The translations under genes were made by a program, and so were the position numbers. The notes under the pieces are model-generated. The model was not told the origin of the DNA, ran no database searches, and saw nothing but the letters and a program-made list of their open reading frames with translations. A stretch of 64,000 nt of DNA from positions 108,835-172,834 of the forward strand of contig JAFZPZ010000127.1 in assembly GCA_017552435.1 (NCBI GenBank). The letters run 5' to 3'. This DNA comes from Bacteroidaceae bacterium (GTDB lineage: Bacteria > Bacteroidota > Bacteroidia > Bacteroidales > Bacteroidaceae). The stretch's first letter is position 1; every line of letters begins with the position of its first letter. Positions 27,401 to 37,600 of this stretch are shown here, in pieces.

Positions 27401-30400
27401 CAATACTTCTCTGTAGCCAATGAAGATGACCTGGCCGAAACGGCTTCAGCTATCCAGGAATACGAGAAAGAGGCAGTCGATGGGACCATTGCTACTCAGG
27501 CTGTGCTTGACGAGTATGAAGCATTAATCGAAGCATTGAGCGAAGCCAAGACTATTCTCGAATTTGCAGATGCAGTTGATGCTGTCAATGCAAAGAAGGC
27601 TGAAGTAGCTGCAAATGCAAAGGTATATCAGGCTTACATCACCAAGTGTGAGGAAACCAAGACTTATCTCGAAAGTCATGATGACTTCGAAGGTGAACTT
27701 CGCGAAGCTCTCGAAGCATATCTTACCGAAAATGACGAACCCAGCGAGAGCAATCCTCTTGGTACATACGCGTATATCGTTGAAGAGCACACCGCTACTG
27801 CTGAGGAAATTGCAGCAGAAACGGATCGCGTAACCAAGTGGCTTGCAGAAGCGATTGCCAGTGGCTATGTTCCCGGCACTGATGTCAGCAGTTTGATTCC
27901 CAACTACGACTTCAGCAAGCAGAAGGAGAATTGGACAGGTGCATGGAGCACAGGCTACAGCCTCGACAGAATTAAGAACGAGAAAGGTCAGTATGTTACA
28001 GGTGTTGAGGCTTGGAACGTAACAGGTGACCAGTATCAGACCGTAGAGGGCATGAAGCCTGGTTACTATCTGGTAGGTATCAACGGTGCTTTCCGTCCCA
28101 GCAACAACCGCTACAGTACCAACTATGCAGCCGGTATCTATGCCAACGGCATCTTCAACTACTTCCCAACAGTTATCGAGGACTTCGTGCCTGTTGATGA
28201 AGCAGAAGACGGTGTGAACTGCAACCTGACCGTCAAGAGTGCATACGACCTTGCTGTCTATAGCGACTACTTCTCTACCAGCGAAGATCAGGCTGCAGAA
28301 AATGATGCTGAGCTCCTTGGTTATGCTGTTCATGGTGAGACCGGTATGGCTTGTGCTGCAAATGCAGGCCGTTATCAGGCATACACCTTCGCCAAGGTAG
28401 GCGAGGACGGCAAACTCACCATCGGTATCAAGAACCCAGGCACAAAGTACAGCAACGACTGGACAGGCTGGGGTGCCCTGAAGGTAATCTTCTGCGGCGA
28501 TGACGAAGCCAAGATTAACGAAGCTCTTGATGTGGTAATCGAGAACATGTCTGCACGTGCTGCTACTATCATAGCTTACGAGTATGATCCCGAAAATGCT
28601 GCTTCAGCTCCCAACTTCCCTGCAGCTCTGAAGGAAGCCCTCTTGGAGGCTATGGCAGTTGATAATTTAGCTACGATAGAGGCTAAGGAAGAACTCGCAG
28701 CCAAGTTCTCCGAAATCTTCGAAGGCATTTATGCTGGTAAGCAGGCATACGTGAAACTGCACAATGTCGCCTCAGTAATTGAGTATATCACGAGTGGCAA
28801 TCTGTCTTTGGTAGCAAAAGACGAGGAAACTGGCGAATGGGTTGAGACAGAAGAGTTTGTTTTCAACGATGATGAGATCGATGCTCTTTACGATGCTTCT
28901 GACGAACTGCTTGATGCATACGAATCAGGTTCTTACAGCACAGAAGAAGCCTTGAATCCTGAAGTTAATAAGACAGTCACCGAAATAGTTCCTGCTCAGG
29001 ATGAGGATGGCTACTTCCTCATTGGCAGTCCCAAACAGTTTGTTGCATTCCGCGCTATTGTCAATGGTCTTGACTTGAGTGCAAAGGCTAAGATGATTGA
29101 TGACATTGACATGACAGGCATTGCAATGCAGCCTATTGGCTACGCTGGCAACATTTGGACAAGTGGTGTCTTCGATGGTCAGGGTCACGCCCTTAAGAAT
29201 GTCTTTGTAAGCACCGACTTCATGTCCACAAGTGATCCTGCTACGCTGTTCTATGAACTGAAGAAGGCTACTGTGAAGAACCTGAAGCTGACCGGTGAAT
29301 ACCACGGTGGTGCCAAGTTCATGGGCGGTCTCACACGCTGGATGTCCGAAGGCTCTACTGTTGACAACTGCGACATTGCTGTTGCCATCCATTCTGCTAT
29401 CGACGGCGACGGCACGCACGGCGGCGTTGTAGGTATCAGTGGAAGCACAGACGAAGTTATCAGCAACTGCTTCGTACACTGCCAGTTCTTCAGCACCGAA
29501 GGTGTCACCACTACTTGTGTAGGCGGTGTCTGCGGCTGGGCTAACAGCTCACCTCAGGTTAAGAACACGCTGATCATGAATGACTATGTAAGTGTAAGTT
29601 CCGAAGGTTCCAACACCATCTCGCGTAACGGCTCTACCGTAACCAATGTTTATGTTGACAAGACATTCGGCGACTCCGGCGGCACGGTTGTTACAGCAGA
29701 CCAGTTGGCCAGCGGTGAAATTGCTTACAGACTTAACGGTAGTCAAAGCGAGAATACAGCTTGGTTCCAGACCCTTGGTGCTGACGCTACACCTCATCTG
29801 TTTGGCGGTGATGTAGTTTACTACTATGGTGGCAAGTACATCAACGAGAAGCCCGATCCTCAGCTCAATGCCTTCGCATACAACCTTGAGGGTAACGTGA
29901 GCGGCAGCGATGTTGTCGTAAGCTACGACCTGAATGCAGATGCAGAAGACGTCAAGGTTAACTTCTACAACGGCGAGAATAAGGTTCTCTCTGTTGCAGC
30001 CGACGAAATCTTCACAGCAGGCACACACAAAGTGACTGTTCCTGTAAGCCAGTTCGATGTTGATCCTACAACTCTGAACTTTGAGATTGAAGTTAAGGGC
30101 AAGGGTTCTCTTGATGTCCTCAAGATTGGCGACAGCTACGGCTTCAATTCTCCTTATGGCTTGACAGTCAACAACAATCCTGCAAGCAAGGGCTTCGGTC
30201 AGGTGCTCATCACCGAGTCTCGTCCTACGGAAGACCGTGAAGGTATGTTCTCTACAGGCACTCCCGGTGCTCTCTTCGCATTCGACGCAGCCTTCCAGCC
30301 CGTGGGTTCTTACTACGGAGGACTCGATATTGTTAACGAGACACCTATTACTATCTCTGGTGACTATCAGTTCGACCTGAAGGATATCCGCTTCTCTAAG

Positions 30401-31366
30401 GACGGACGTCTCTTCGTAGGTCGTGCTTCCGGTACCAGCAACAGCTCTGTATGGGAAATCAATCCCGATGACCTCAACGAACCTTGGAAGCCTGTCTTCA
30501 CAGGTGGCGAGCTTGATGAGGCTACTGGTATCACCTACGTAGGTGAAGACGAACAGAACCGTATGGCTGTTGGCCTTGCTCTCGAGGGTGCAGGCGAAGA
30601 CCTGAAGATGTATGTTCTCGGTGCTCAGCGCAGCAATGGTGAGTACAACACCACCGACTACAATTGTGCATACTACAATCTGGGAACTGCTAAGGAATGG
30701 TCTGCTGCTCCTTCTGGCTACGTTGCAGCTCTCGATGGTGTCTATACTATCGCTCCGGGTCATGTAGGCATCCACGAGGACGGTCAGGGTGGTCTTTGGT
30801 ACATCCAGTATCGTTCCGCTCCGTCTGCCGAACTGCCTGCTATCAAGCACTACGATGCAGAAGGCAACGAGGACTACAGCGACATCTCCACTTCTACCAA
30901 CAGTGGTAAGATGGCTGTCACTGCCGACGGCAAGTATCTCGCTATTCCAAAGGGTAGCGGCAAGGTTGTTATTTATGAGACCAACTATGTGCCTATGGCA
31001 AACGGCAAGATTTACCTGAACCCCATCTACAACATCAGCACTACAGAGACTAATATCACAGGTTTGGCATTCGACTATGCAGGCAACCTCTACGCTGCTT
31101 CCAGTGCCACTGCTTCGAAGACTCTGAGTCGCTACGTTGTTCCCAGCTGGAACGATAATATCGCTGTTACTCCCGGTAACGGTATCGGTACAGGTGGAAT
31201 CGAAGGTGACCTGAATGGTGACGGTAAGGTAGATATTGCTGATGCAGTAACTGTTCTGGACATCATGGCTGCAGGTGGGTACAAAGCCGAAGCTGATATC
31301 AATAAGGATCAGAAGATTGATATTGCTGACTTTGTAAGCATCCTGGACATCATGGCAAAGCAGTAA
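24446..31366 (+). CDS. Giant secreted GLUG/beta-helix protein with C-terminal type I dockerin (A)
   Basis: 2306 aa. Signal peptide 1-23 (TTAAWA then LSEVNG). Three N-terminal modules of roughly 300 residues carry GLUG-like turns (HGGVVGV, GGIVGW, IENCLAKF), expected to form right-handed beta-helices. The first two end in CxxCG knuckles (CEKCG near 353; CSVCG near 680). Then follow a helical FIVAR-like stretch (about 990-1120), a carbohydrate-binding-like domain (1145-1350; NYDFSKQKENW), a second helical stretch, a fourth GLUG module (1510-1780), a FlgD-like Ig domain, and a propeller-like region (1885-2235; VWEINPDDLNEPW). The end is a dockerin with calcium loops DLNGDGKVDIADAV and DINKDQKIDIADFV. 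No catalytic residues are recognised. Probably a surface adhesin or scaffold; the function is unknown. Confidence 0.85.
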   Translation: MSKRLLNLCMTALLSVVTTAAWALSEVNGVYQIGTADDLKAFAELVNGGEGQPYLNAVLTADINKGSDGTMIGRDGLDYQGFFDGAGHTITINTFSGDTDGTAIFRNVGDNALIKDLKVQGTITSEKKYAAGIAAWSAGTIMGCYIDVNVVSSMAGDATHGGVVGVAYQGSMIENCLAKFTINGATTQNSGGIVGWCDGRTNVINCLVINDGSNLDLSNGGSGTIGRNDGNLQTVNMETYLQDIYGNRPSGASTNNYATNAWGNTKCVTIVPYDNLADGRICFQLNTDQSKITWVQKIGTDPFPVPAAFGEGQVYASGATACDGKAEGELTFSNTPSNAITEAHAYDKFGICEKCGCFKIDALERDLTDGYYLIKTADDIDIAEGWNRITNGARFSIKLANDLTYKAEPGRYIFNSSNWFDGNFNGDGHELTIEMTEMTGNNVALFPKFAGRRFENVIMHGSFETSGQYAGSIAGQTYRDRVNIINVFSDIEINTTHPGDNTTGGLIGIVESKTQVENTIYAGNINGNPETTECLAGFCGWSSAQTYYTNCAFIGVLNGAIGDSKTLSRNPSNITCTNVYFANSYGYEDEAKATLIENAGDIESGALAYGLNGNEGGVERFYQKIGEDLMPMPIKKDGALVYASASSYRCDGQPEGAVTYTNTPSGSPVLPPHQYDEGFCSVCGSLQEDFLTPVDGWFEISNGAELLWWSHYASRHLDASAKLTDDIDMDGYSDRWADVGTEGAPFYGNFDGQYHTISNLVVDKPNTNGVGLVAVMNSLPSANYGGISDGDARSAEGVYIKNVVLDESCSLLGRGYIGIVGMTAPWAGHVNISGLMMCGDVTANGGPNASGVFGCVMSSTCHVTINNSGMVGNVYGPKENGSFSGWLGSYAEVTNCYAVGSVEGIQDSAHYFARHGDSEYVKINNCYARYGTQVPKVKAEDFESGALAWRANGEQFRTGYWYQDIGEDMYPFPDPSHGTVIYAAEQYFSVANEDDLAETASAIQEYEKEAVDGTIATQAVLDEYEALIEALSEAKTILEFADAVDAVNAKKAEVAANAKVYQAYITKCEETKTYLESHDDFEGELREALEAYLTENDEPSESNPLGTYAYIVEEHTATAEEIAAETDRVTKWLAEAIASGYVPGTDVSSLIPNYDFSKQKENWTGAWSTGYSLDRIKNEKGQYVTGVEAWNVTGDQYQTVEGMKPGYYLVGINGAFRPSNNRYSTNYAAGIYANGIFNYFPTVIEDFVPVDEAEDGVNCNLTVKSAYDLAVYSDYFSTSEDQAAENDAELLGYAVHGETGMACAANAGRYQAYTFAKVGEDGKLTIGIKNPGTKYSNDWTGWGALKVIFCGDDEAKINEALDVVIENMSARAATIIAYEYDPENAASAPNFPAALKEALLEAMAVDNLATIEAKEELAAKFSEIFEGIYAGKQAYVKLHNVASVIEYITSGNLSLVAKDEETGEWVETEEFVFNDDEIDALYDASDELLDAYESGSYSTEEALNPEVNKTVTEIVPAQDEDGYFLIGSPKQFVAFRAIVNGLDLSAKAKMIDDIDMTGIAMQPIGYAGNIWTSGVFDGQGHALKNVFVSTDFMSTSDPATLFYELKKATVKNLKLTGEYHGGAKFMGGLTRWMSEGSTVDNCDIAVAIHSAIDGDGTHGGVVGISGSTDEVISNCFVHCQFFSTEGVTTTCVGGVCGWANSSPQVKNTLIMNDYVSVSSEGSNTISRNGSTVTNVYVDKTFGDSGGTVVTADQLASGEIAYRLNGSQSENTAWFQTLGADATPHLFGGDVVYYYGGKYINEKPDPQLNAFAYNLEGNVSGSDVVVSYDLNADAEDVKVNFYNGENKVLSVAADEIFTAGTHKVTVPVSQFDVDPTTLNFEIEVKGKGSLDVLKIGDSYGFNSPYGLTVNNNPASKGFGQVLITESRPTEDREGMFSTGTPGALFAFDAAFQPVGSYYGGLDIVNETPITISGDYQFDLKDIRFSKDGRLFVGRASGTSNSSVWEINPDDLNEPWKPVFTGGELDEATGITYVGEDEQNRMAVGLALEGAGEDLKMYVLGAQRSNGEYNTTDYNCAYYNLGTAKEWSAAPSGYVAALDGVYTIAPGHVGIHEDGQGGLWYIQYRSAPSAELPAIKHYDAEGNEDYSDISTSTNSGKMAVTADGKYLAIPKGSGKVVIYETNYVPMANGKIYLNPIYNISTTETNITGLAFDYAGNLYAASSATASKTLSRYVVPSWNDNIAVTPGNGIGTGGIEGDLNGDGKVDIADAVTVLDIMAAGGYKAEADINKDQKIDIADFVSILDIMAKQ

Positions 31367-31375
31367 TGCCTGACC

Positions 31376-31390
31376 CCCCTTTAGTGGGAG
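31376..31390. repeat. Palindromic CCCCTTTAG-type unit after giant gene 1
   Basis: cccctttagtgggag lies nine bases after the stop codon. It differs by one base from the unit after giant gene 2 (38691-38705). The reverse complement of the latter occurs twice, in frame, inside the GH2 gene at 51064-51116. Confidence 0.55.
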
Positions 31391-31400
31391 GATAATAAGC

Positions 31401-31431
31401 AGCCCTCTGCGGAACAAATCCGCAGGGGGCT
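31401..31431 (+). terminator. Rho-independent-like terminator of giant gene 1
   Basis: A 13-bp stem (agccctctgcgga with tccgcagggggct, one G-T pair) and the 5-base loop acaaa are followed by gtttctgtg. The same hairpin follows giant gene 2. Confidence 0.8.
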
Positions 31432-31541
31432 GTTTCTGTGAATTCTGTTTTGTTTTTCCCCAAATGCTCATATTATTTTGATTTCTACAGCTAAAAACAT
31501 AACAAATTTTAACCTATAGGGGTAGAAAGTTCTAAAAATGC

Positions 31542-31572
31542 TTTGAGGCAATTGGAGAAAAAGCTATCTTTG
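31542..31572 (+). promoter_or_regulatory. Promoter of giant gene 2 (-33 and -7)
   Basis: TTTG at 31542-31545 and TATCTTTG at 31565-31572, again 19 bases apart. The flanking word tttgaggcaat is shared with giant gene 1, as is the 24-base leader block at 31607-31630. The two genes are therefore likely to be co-regulated from separate promoters. Confidence 0.78.
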
Positions 31573-31644
31573 CTAGACAATATGTATCATTGAGTATGTA
31601 AAAAGTATTAATTAACCCATTTTATTAACTTAATCAAACATTCT

Positions 31645-34600
31645 ATGAGAAAAAAACTACTGAATCTGTGTATGACTGCGCTGTTGAGCGTTGTCACCAC
31701 AGCTGCATGGGCTCTTTCCGAAGTGAATGGAGTCTATCAGATTAGTTCTGCAGCGGACTGGGAAGAGTTTGCTGCACTCGTAAATGGTGGCGATGTCAAT
31801 GCCTGTGCCGTGCTGACGACCGACATAGACACGGGCATCGACGGTACCATGATTGGCGTTTCAGACGCACAAGGTAAGCGCTATGACGGTACTTTCGATG
31901 GTCAGGGACACACCATCAAGATTAACTTGTACCCAGAAGCAGGCGATGCCGGCATCTTCCGCTACATCGGATGGCGTGCCGTTATCCAGAACCTGAAGGT
32001 AACGGGTACCATTACTACCAGCAGCAAGTTTGCTGCCGGTATCGTCGGCAGAGGCAGGGGCATCGTACGCAACTGTTGGTCCGACGTTGTCATCAACAGC
32101 TCAGTGCCCGGCGATGCCACCCACGGCGGTATCGTTGGTGTAGGCTACAGCGGCACAATCGTCGAGAACTGTCTGGTGGAGACTGCCATCAAGGGCGAGA
32201 CCACGCAGAACTGCGGCGGCGTCGTTGGTTGGGCAGAGAATCCTGTCAACATTGTGAACTGTCTGGTTATCAGCGATGAAAGTGCCTTCGACATCTCCAA
32301 TGGTCTCAGCCGTAACATCGCCCGTAACGACAGCAGGGTAAACGCCATTAATGTCGAGACGTACAACGCAGATCCCTATGGATACCGTGATAGTGGCGCA
32401 GGAATGGGTGCTTGCTACAACAACTACGTTACTAACGATTGGGGAGGCAGCAACCCTGCCGTAACCGTTGTGGCTAAAGAGGATTTGGCCGACGGCCGTA
32501 TCTGCTATCAGCTGAACAACGACCAGAGCCGCATCGGTTGGGTACAGAAGATTGGCACAGACCCGTTCCCCGTTCCAGCTGCATTCGGCAGTGGTCAGGT
32601 CTTTGCTTCCGGTCCCACTGATTGCGACGGTAAGTCAGAAGGTGACCTGACCTTCTCGAACGAAGGAACAGCTCAAGCCACAGCACACCAGTTCGACATG
32701 TATGGTGTCTGCTCGGTCTGCGGATGCTTCAATTTCCATTATTTTGAGCCCGATGATCCCACAAAGTTCGACCAGAAGTCCAGAGCTGTCCTCTTGAGGA
32801 CTAAGGAAGACATCGACGTTGCAGAAGGTATGAACCGTATGTGCAACGGCTTCAAGCTCAACATGAAGATGATGAACGACATCGAGTACATTGCAGAACC
32901 TGGTAAGTATATCTTCAACCGCACCGACTGGATTGACGGTAACTTCGATGGTCAGGGTCATGCCTTCACCATGGAAATATCTGAAGTAAACGGTTATGCA
33001 GGTTTGTTCCCCGAGATGGCTGGTAATGTCGAGAATCTTATCTTGCACGGCTCTCTTCAAACTAACGGTGCACGAGTTGGTTCCCTCTGCGCAGAAGCTC
33101 GCATGGCTTTGGTCCGTAATGTCTATTCGGACGTTGACATCAATTCTACTGTAGCAGACGACAACACCTCCGGTGGCTTCTTCGGCTGGACGGGTTCCGT
33201 TGAAAAGCATGTAGAGAATTGTATCTATGCAGGAACCTTCACCCTGCCAGGTGCAGAAGGTGGTGCAACTTGCGCACGTGTCGGCGGCTTTGCCGGCTGG
33301 ACTGCAGCAAAGACCTACTACACCAATTGTGCCGTACTCGGCAACATCATCGGTGCCGGTAACCAGACGTTGGACACCAACACGGAGAACTCCCAGAACA
33401 TCGCCCGAAACCCCGGCAGTGTAGTCTGTGAAAATGTATATGTCGTTAATCCCATCTACGGTAACTCTGTATCTGATATGAAGGAGGATGGAACCACATC
33501 GGATGGACTCTTTCACTATCAAAATACCGCCGGTATTGCAAACGGTGAGCTGGCATTCTACCTGAACGGCAAGCAGAACGGCTTGGATCGTTTCTTCCAA
33601 GTGATTGGCACAGACCCCGAGCCTATGCCTATCAAGAAGGAAGGTGGTCTTATCTACTCTGCTGCTTCAAGTTTCCAGTGCGACGGAACACCATTGGGTA
33701 GCGGTGGCTATACCAATGATCCTTCAGGTGAACCCGTTATTCCTCCTCATCAGTTTGTTGACGGGTGGTGTTCAGTCTGCGGAAAGTTTGATGAAAGCTT
33801 CTTAAGTCCTGTTGATGGCTGGTTCGAGATAAGTAGCGGTGCAGAGCTCACATGGTGGAGCAACTTCGCTGTTGCACATCCAGATTCTAAGGTGCGCCTG
33901 ACGGACGACATCAACATGGATGGCTACATGGAGCGCTACATTCCTGTAGCATTGTTCTCTGGCGAGTTCGATGGCCAGGGTCATACTATCAGCAACTTTG
34001 TTATTAATAATTCCAACAACTTGAATGGTGTGATTAGCACGATTGTAAGTGGTGCCAACATCCATGACCTCGTTTTGGATGAAACATGCTTACTCCATGC
34101 TGGAAGCTATGCTGGTATAATTGGTAGTACCGAGGGCAGTGGTGATATTTACATCACGAACGTTGGTTTCGAAGGTACGGTTGGTGTTGACGTTCGAAAC
34201 GCAGCAGGTATCATCGGATGCTGCTCTGGCGGTTCGATGAACATGTTTATCACCAACTGTTGGGTAACAGGTACAATTACAGGTGGTGTTGAGTCTGGCG
34301 CTATCTGCGGCTACTCGGGCAGCGGCTCTATCGTTAAGGATTGCTGGAGTACTTGCCAAATGCCATCAGCGTCTATTTATTCGAGCGACTCCTTCACCCG
34401 TGGCAGTGCAACAGTTGTTAACTGCTATGAGGCAGATATTGAGGGCGTTGCTGAGAACAAGCAGCAGCACTACAACCCCACGGCTGCAAGTCGCCTGACT
34501 ATTACTCTCCCGCTTGAGGACGTTCCCAGTGGTGCGCTTTGCTATAACCTGAACGGAAAGCAGTTCGGCAATCCTATCTGGTATCAGACCCTCGAGGACG

Positions 34601-37600
34601 ATGCTCATCCTTATCCATTCAACAATCATGGCGTCGTTATCTTTGGTGCAGGTAAGTACTTCTCTATACCAAATGATAATCTGTCTGACGTTGCTGCTGT
34701 CATTCAGGCAGAGGAGAAAGAAGCTGCTGATGACCTCATCGCTACTCAGACTCTGCTTGATGAACTGGGCGTTGCCATCGATGCTCTGACAGATGCAGAG
34801 ACCATCGATGAGTTTATCGTCGCTATCAATGCTGTCGAAGCTGCAAAGGCTGCCGTTCTGGAGAGCGCAGCAGCTTATGAGAAATATATTGCCAAGTGTG
34901 AGGAAGTTAAGGCTTATCTTGCTGATCACACTGACTTCGAAGGCGAGGTTCGTACAGCTCTTGAATACTACCTCTCAGACGAGAATATAGACGAGCCCAA
35001 CGATGAGAATCCTCTCGGTACCTACGAGTACATCGTAGAGAACCACACTGCTACAACCGAGGAAATCATAGCAGAAACAAAGCGTGTTGAAGAATGGCGC
35101 GCTGCTGCTATTGCTGGTGGCTATATGGCAGGTACTGATGTCAGCAGTATGCTTGTCAACAGCGACTTCAGCCAGCAGAACGAAGGCTGGACAGGTGGCT
35201 TCGGCAATGGCTATGGTAAGACTCAGGATGATGCAGGCAATACCTTTACAGGTGTTGAGGCTTGGAACGTAACAGGCGACATGTATCAGACTGTAGAGGG
35301 CATGAAGCCCGGTTACTATCTGGTAGGTATCAACGGTGCCTTCCGTCCCAGCAACAACCGCTACAGCACCAATTATGCTGCCGGTATCTATGCTAATGGC
35401 ATCTTCAACTACTTCCCCACAGCTATCGAGGATATCGTGACAGCTGATGAAGCTGAAGATCAGGTGAACTGCAACTTGACAGGTGCAGGTGCGAAGGACT
35501 TCCCCGTTTACAGTGACTACTTCTCTACCAGCGAAGATCAGGCTGCAGATAACGGTGCAGATCTTCTTGGTTATGTTGTTCAGGGTGAAACCGGTATGGC
35601 TATTGCTGCAAAGGCAGGCCGCTACCAGGCTTACACTATTGCTGTTGTAGGTGAGGACGGTAATCTCACTATCGGTATCAAGAACCCAGGCACGAAGTAC
35701 AGCAACGACTGGACAGGCTGGGGTGCCCTGAAGGTAATCTACTGCGGTGATGCTGAGAACGAGAAGACTGGTGAGGCTCTTGACGTGGTACTCCAGAACA
35801 TGAAGACCCGTGCCGAGACCATCTTCGCATACGAATGTGATTTGGAGAAAGCAGAAGTTGCTCCTAACTTCCCCGAGACACTGAAGGCTGAACTTCAGGA
35901 GGCTGTTGAAGCTATAGCTACGGCAGAAACCGTAGAGGCTAAGGCTGCTCTCGCTGCAAAGATCTCTGAAATCTTCGAGAATATCTATGCTGGTAAGCAG
36001 GCTTATGTGAAGCTCTACAATACGTATAGCATAATCGATTGGCTTGTACCCGGTAACCTTGCTTTGATGGATCAAGACGAGGAGACTGGCGAATGGTCTG
36101 AAAATGGCGAATATGTATTCAACGATGATGAGATAGATGCTCTCTACGAAGTATCTGACGCATTGTTCGAAGCATACCAGAATGGTGACTACAGCATTGA
36201 GGAAGCTCTGAATCCTGCTGTTCTGAACGATGGTATAGCCGCAGATATTATTCCTACTAAGGACGAGGATGGCTACTACCTCATCGGTACAACGAAGCAG
36301 TTTGTTGCTTATCGTACGATTGCCAGCGATGTTGACAGATATGCTAAGGGCAAGCTCACGGCAGATATCGATATGGCAGGCATTTCCATGTTGCCTATCG
36401 GCCATAACAGAGGTGAAAGTGCTCAGCACATCTTTGCTGCCGAATTCGACGGTCAGGGCCATACGCTTGCTAACGTCTATATTGATGATGAGAATATCCC
36501 ATCTGGCGAATACGCTGAGCCCGCAACTCTGTTCTACGAGTTGGCCAACGCAACCGTCAAGAACTTTAAGCTGACAGGTGAATTCCACACCAGCCATCAG
36601 TTCACAGGTCCTCTCACACGCTGGATGTCTGGCAATTCAACCATTGAAAACTGTGAAGTTGAAGCTACTCTGTATCTTGCTCCCAACCTTTCAGGCGACA
36701 CCTCTTCCGGTGGCTTGATTGGTCGCAACGGCAGTGCTAACAGCTTTATCAACAACTGTATCGTCAATACTCATGTTATTGGTGAGGGCGATTCACCACA
36801 TTGGTACTTTGGTGGTGTTGCTGGTTGGGCTGATGCATCTCTTAAGATTCAGAACACGCTCATCCTCTCCCAGTATGAGAATGTCGGTGTTGACGGTGAC
36901 AACTCCCGTACTATCAGCCGTGGCTCAAAGTGCAGTCCAACTAATGTCTATGTTTCTCAACACTTCCGTGAAGCAGAAGGCACACTCGTTTCTGCTGAAC
37001 AGTTGGCAAGTGGCGAGGTTGCATGGAAGCTCAACGGCAGCACTGGTGATAACGCTCACTGGTTCCAGACCCTCGGTGTAGAGGCTACGCCTCATCTGTT
37101 TGGCGGTGATGTTGTTTACCTCTATGCTGGCAAGTACACCAACGATAAGCCCAATCCTCAGCTCAATGCATTCGCATACAACCTCGATGCTAAGCTGGAT
37201 GGCGAAAATGTTGTTGTAAGCTACGACCTGAATGCAGAGGCAGAAAACGTTGAAGTTAACTTCTACGATGGCGAGACTCTGGTTTACACTGCTGTGGCCG
37301 ATGAAGTATTCAATGCAGGTACACACACAGTAACTGTTCCCAGAAGCACGTTCGAAAAGGATCCTAGTGCTCTCAACTTCAAGATTGCTGTTACTGGCAA
37401 GGGCTCTCTTGATGTCCTCAGAATTGGCGACGTTTACAAGGTATGGGCTCCTTACGGAATGGCAGTCAACAACAATCCTGCAAGCAAGGGCTTCGGTCAG
37501 GTAATGATTGCCGAGACTTGGGCACAGCAGTATCCAGAGGGTTACATCTCCACCGAAAAGTCTGGCGCTCTCTTCGCATACGACCAGAACTTCAAACCCA

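Noticed and set aside
29549-31471. Long antisense open frame over the end of giant gene 1 (and a similar one at 34975-36597)
   Set aside because: Composition is that of a shadow of the plus-strand repeats; no recognisable domain and no start signal.
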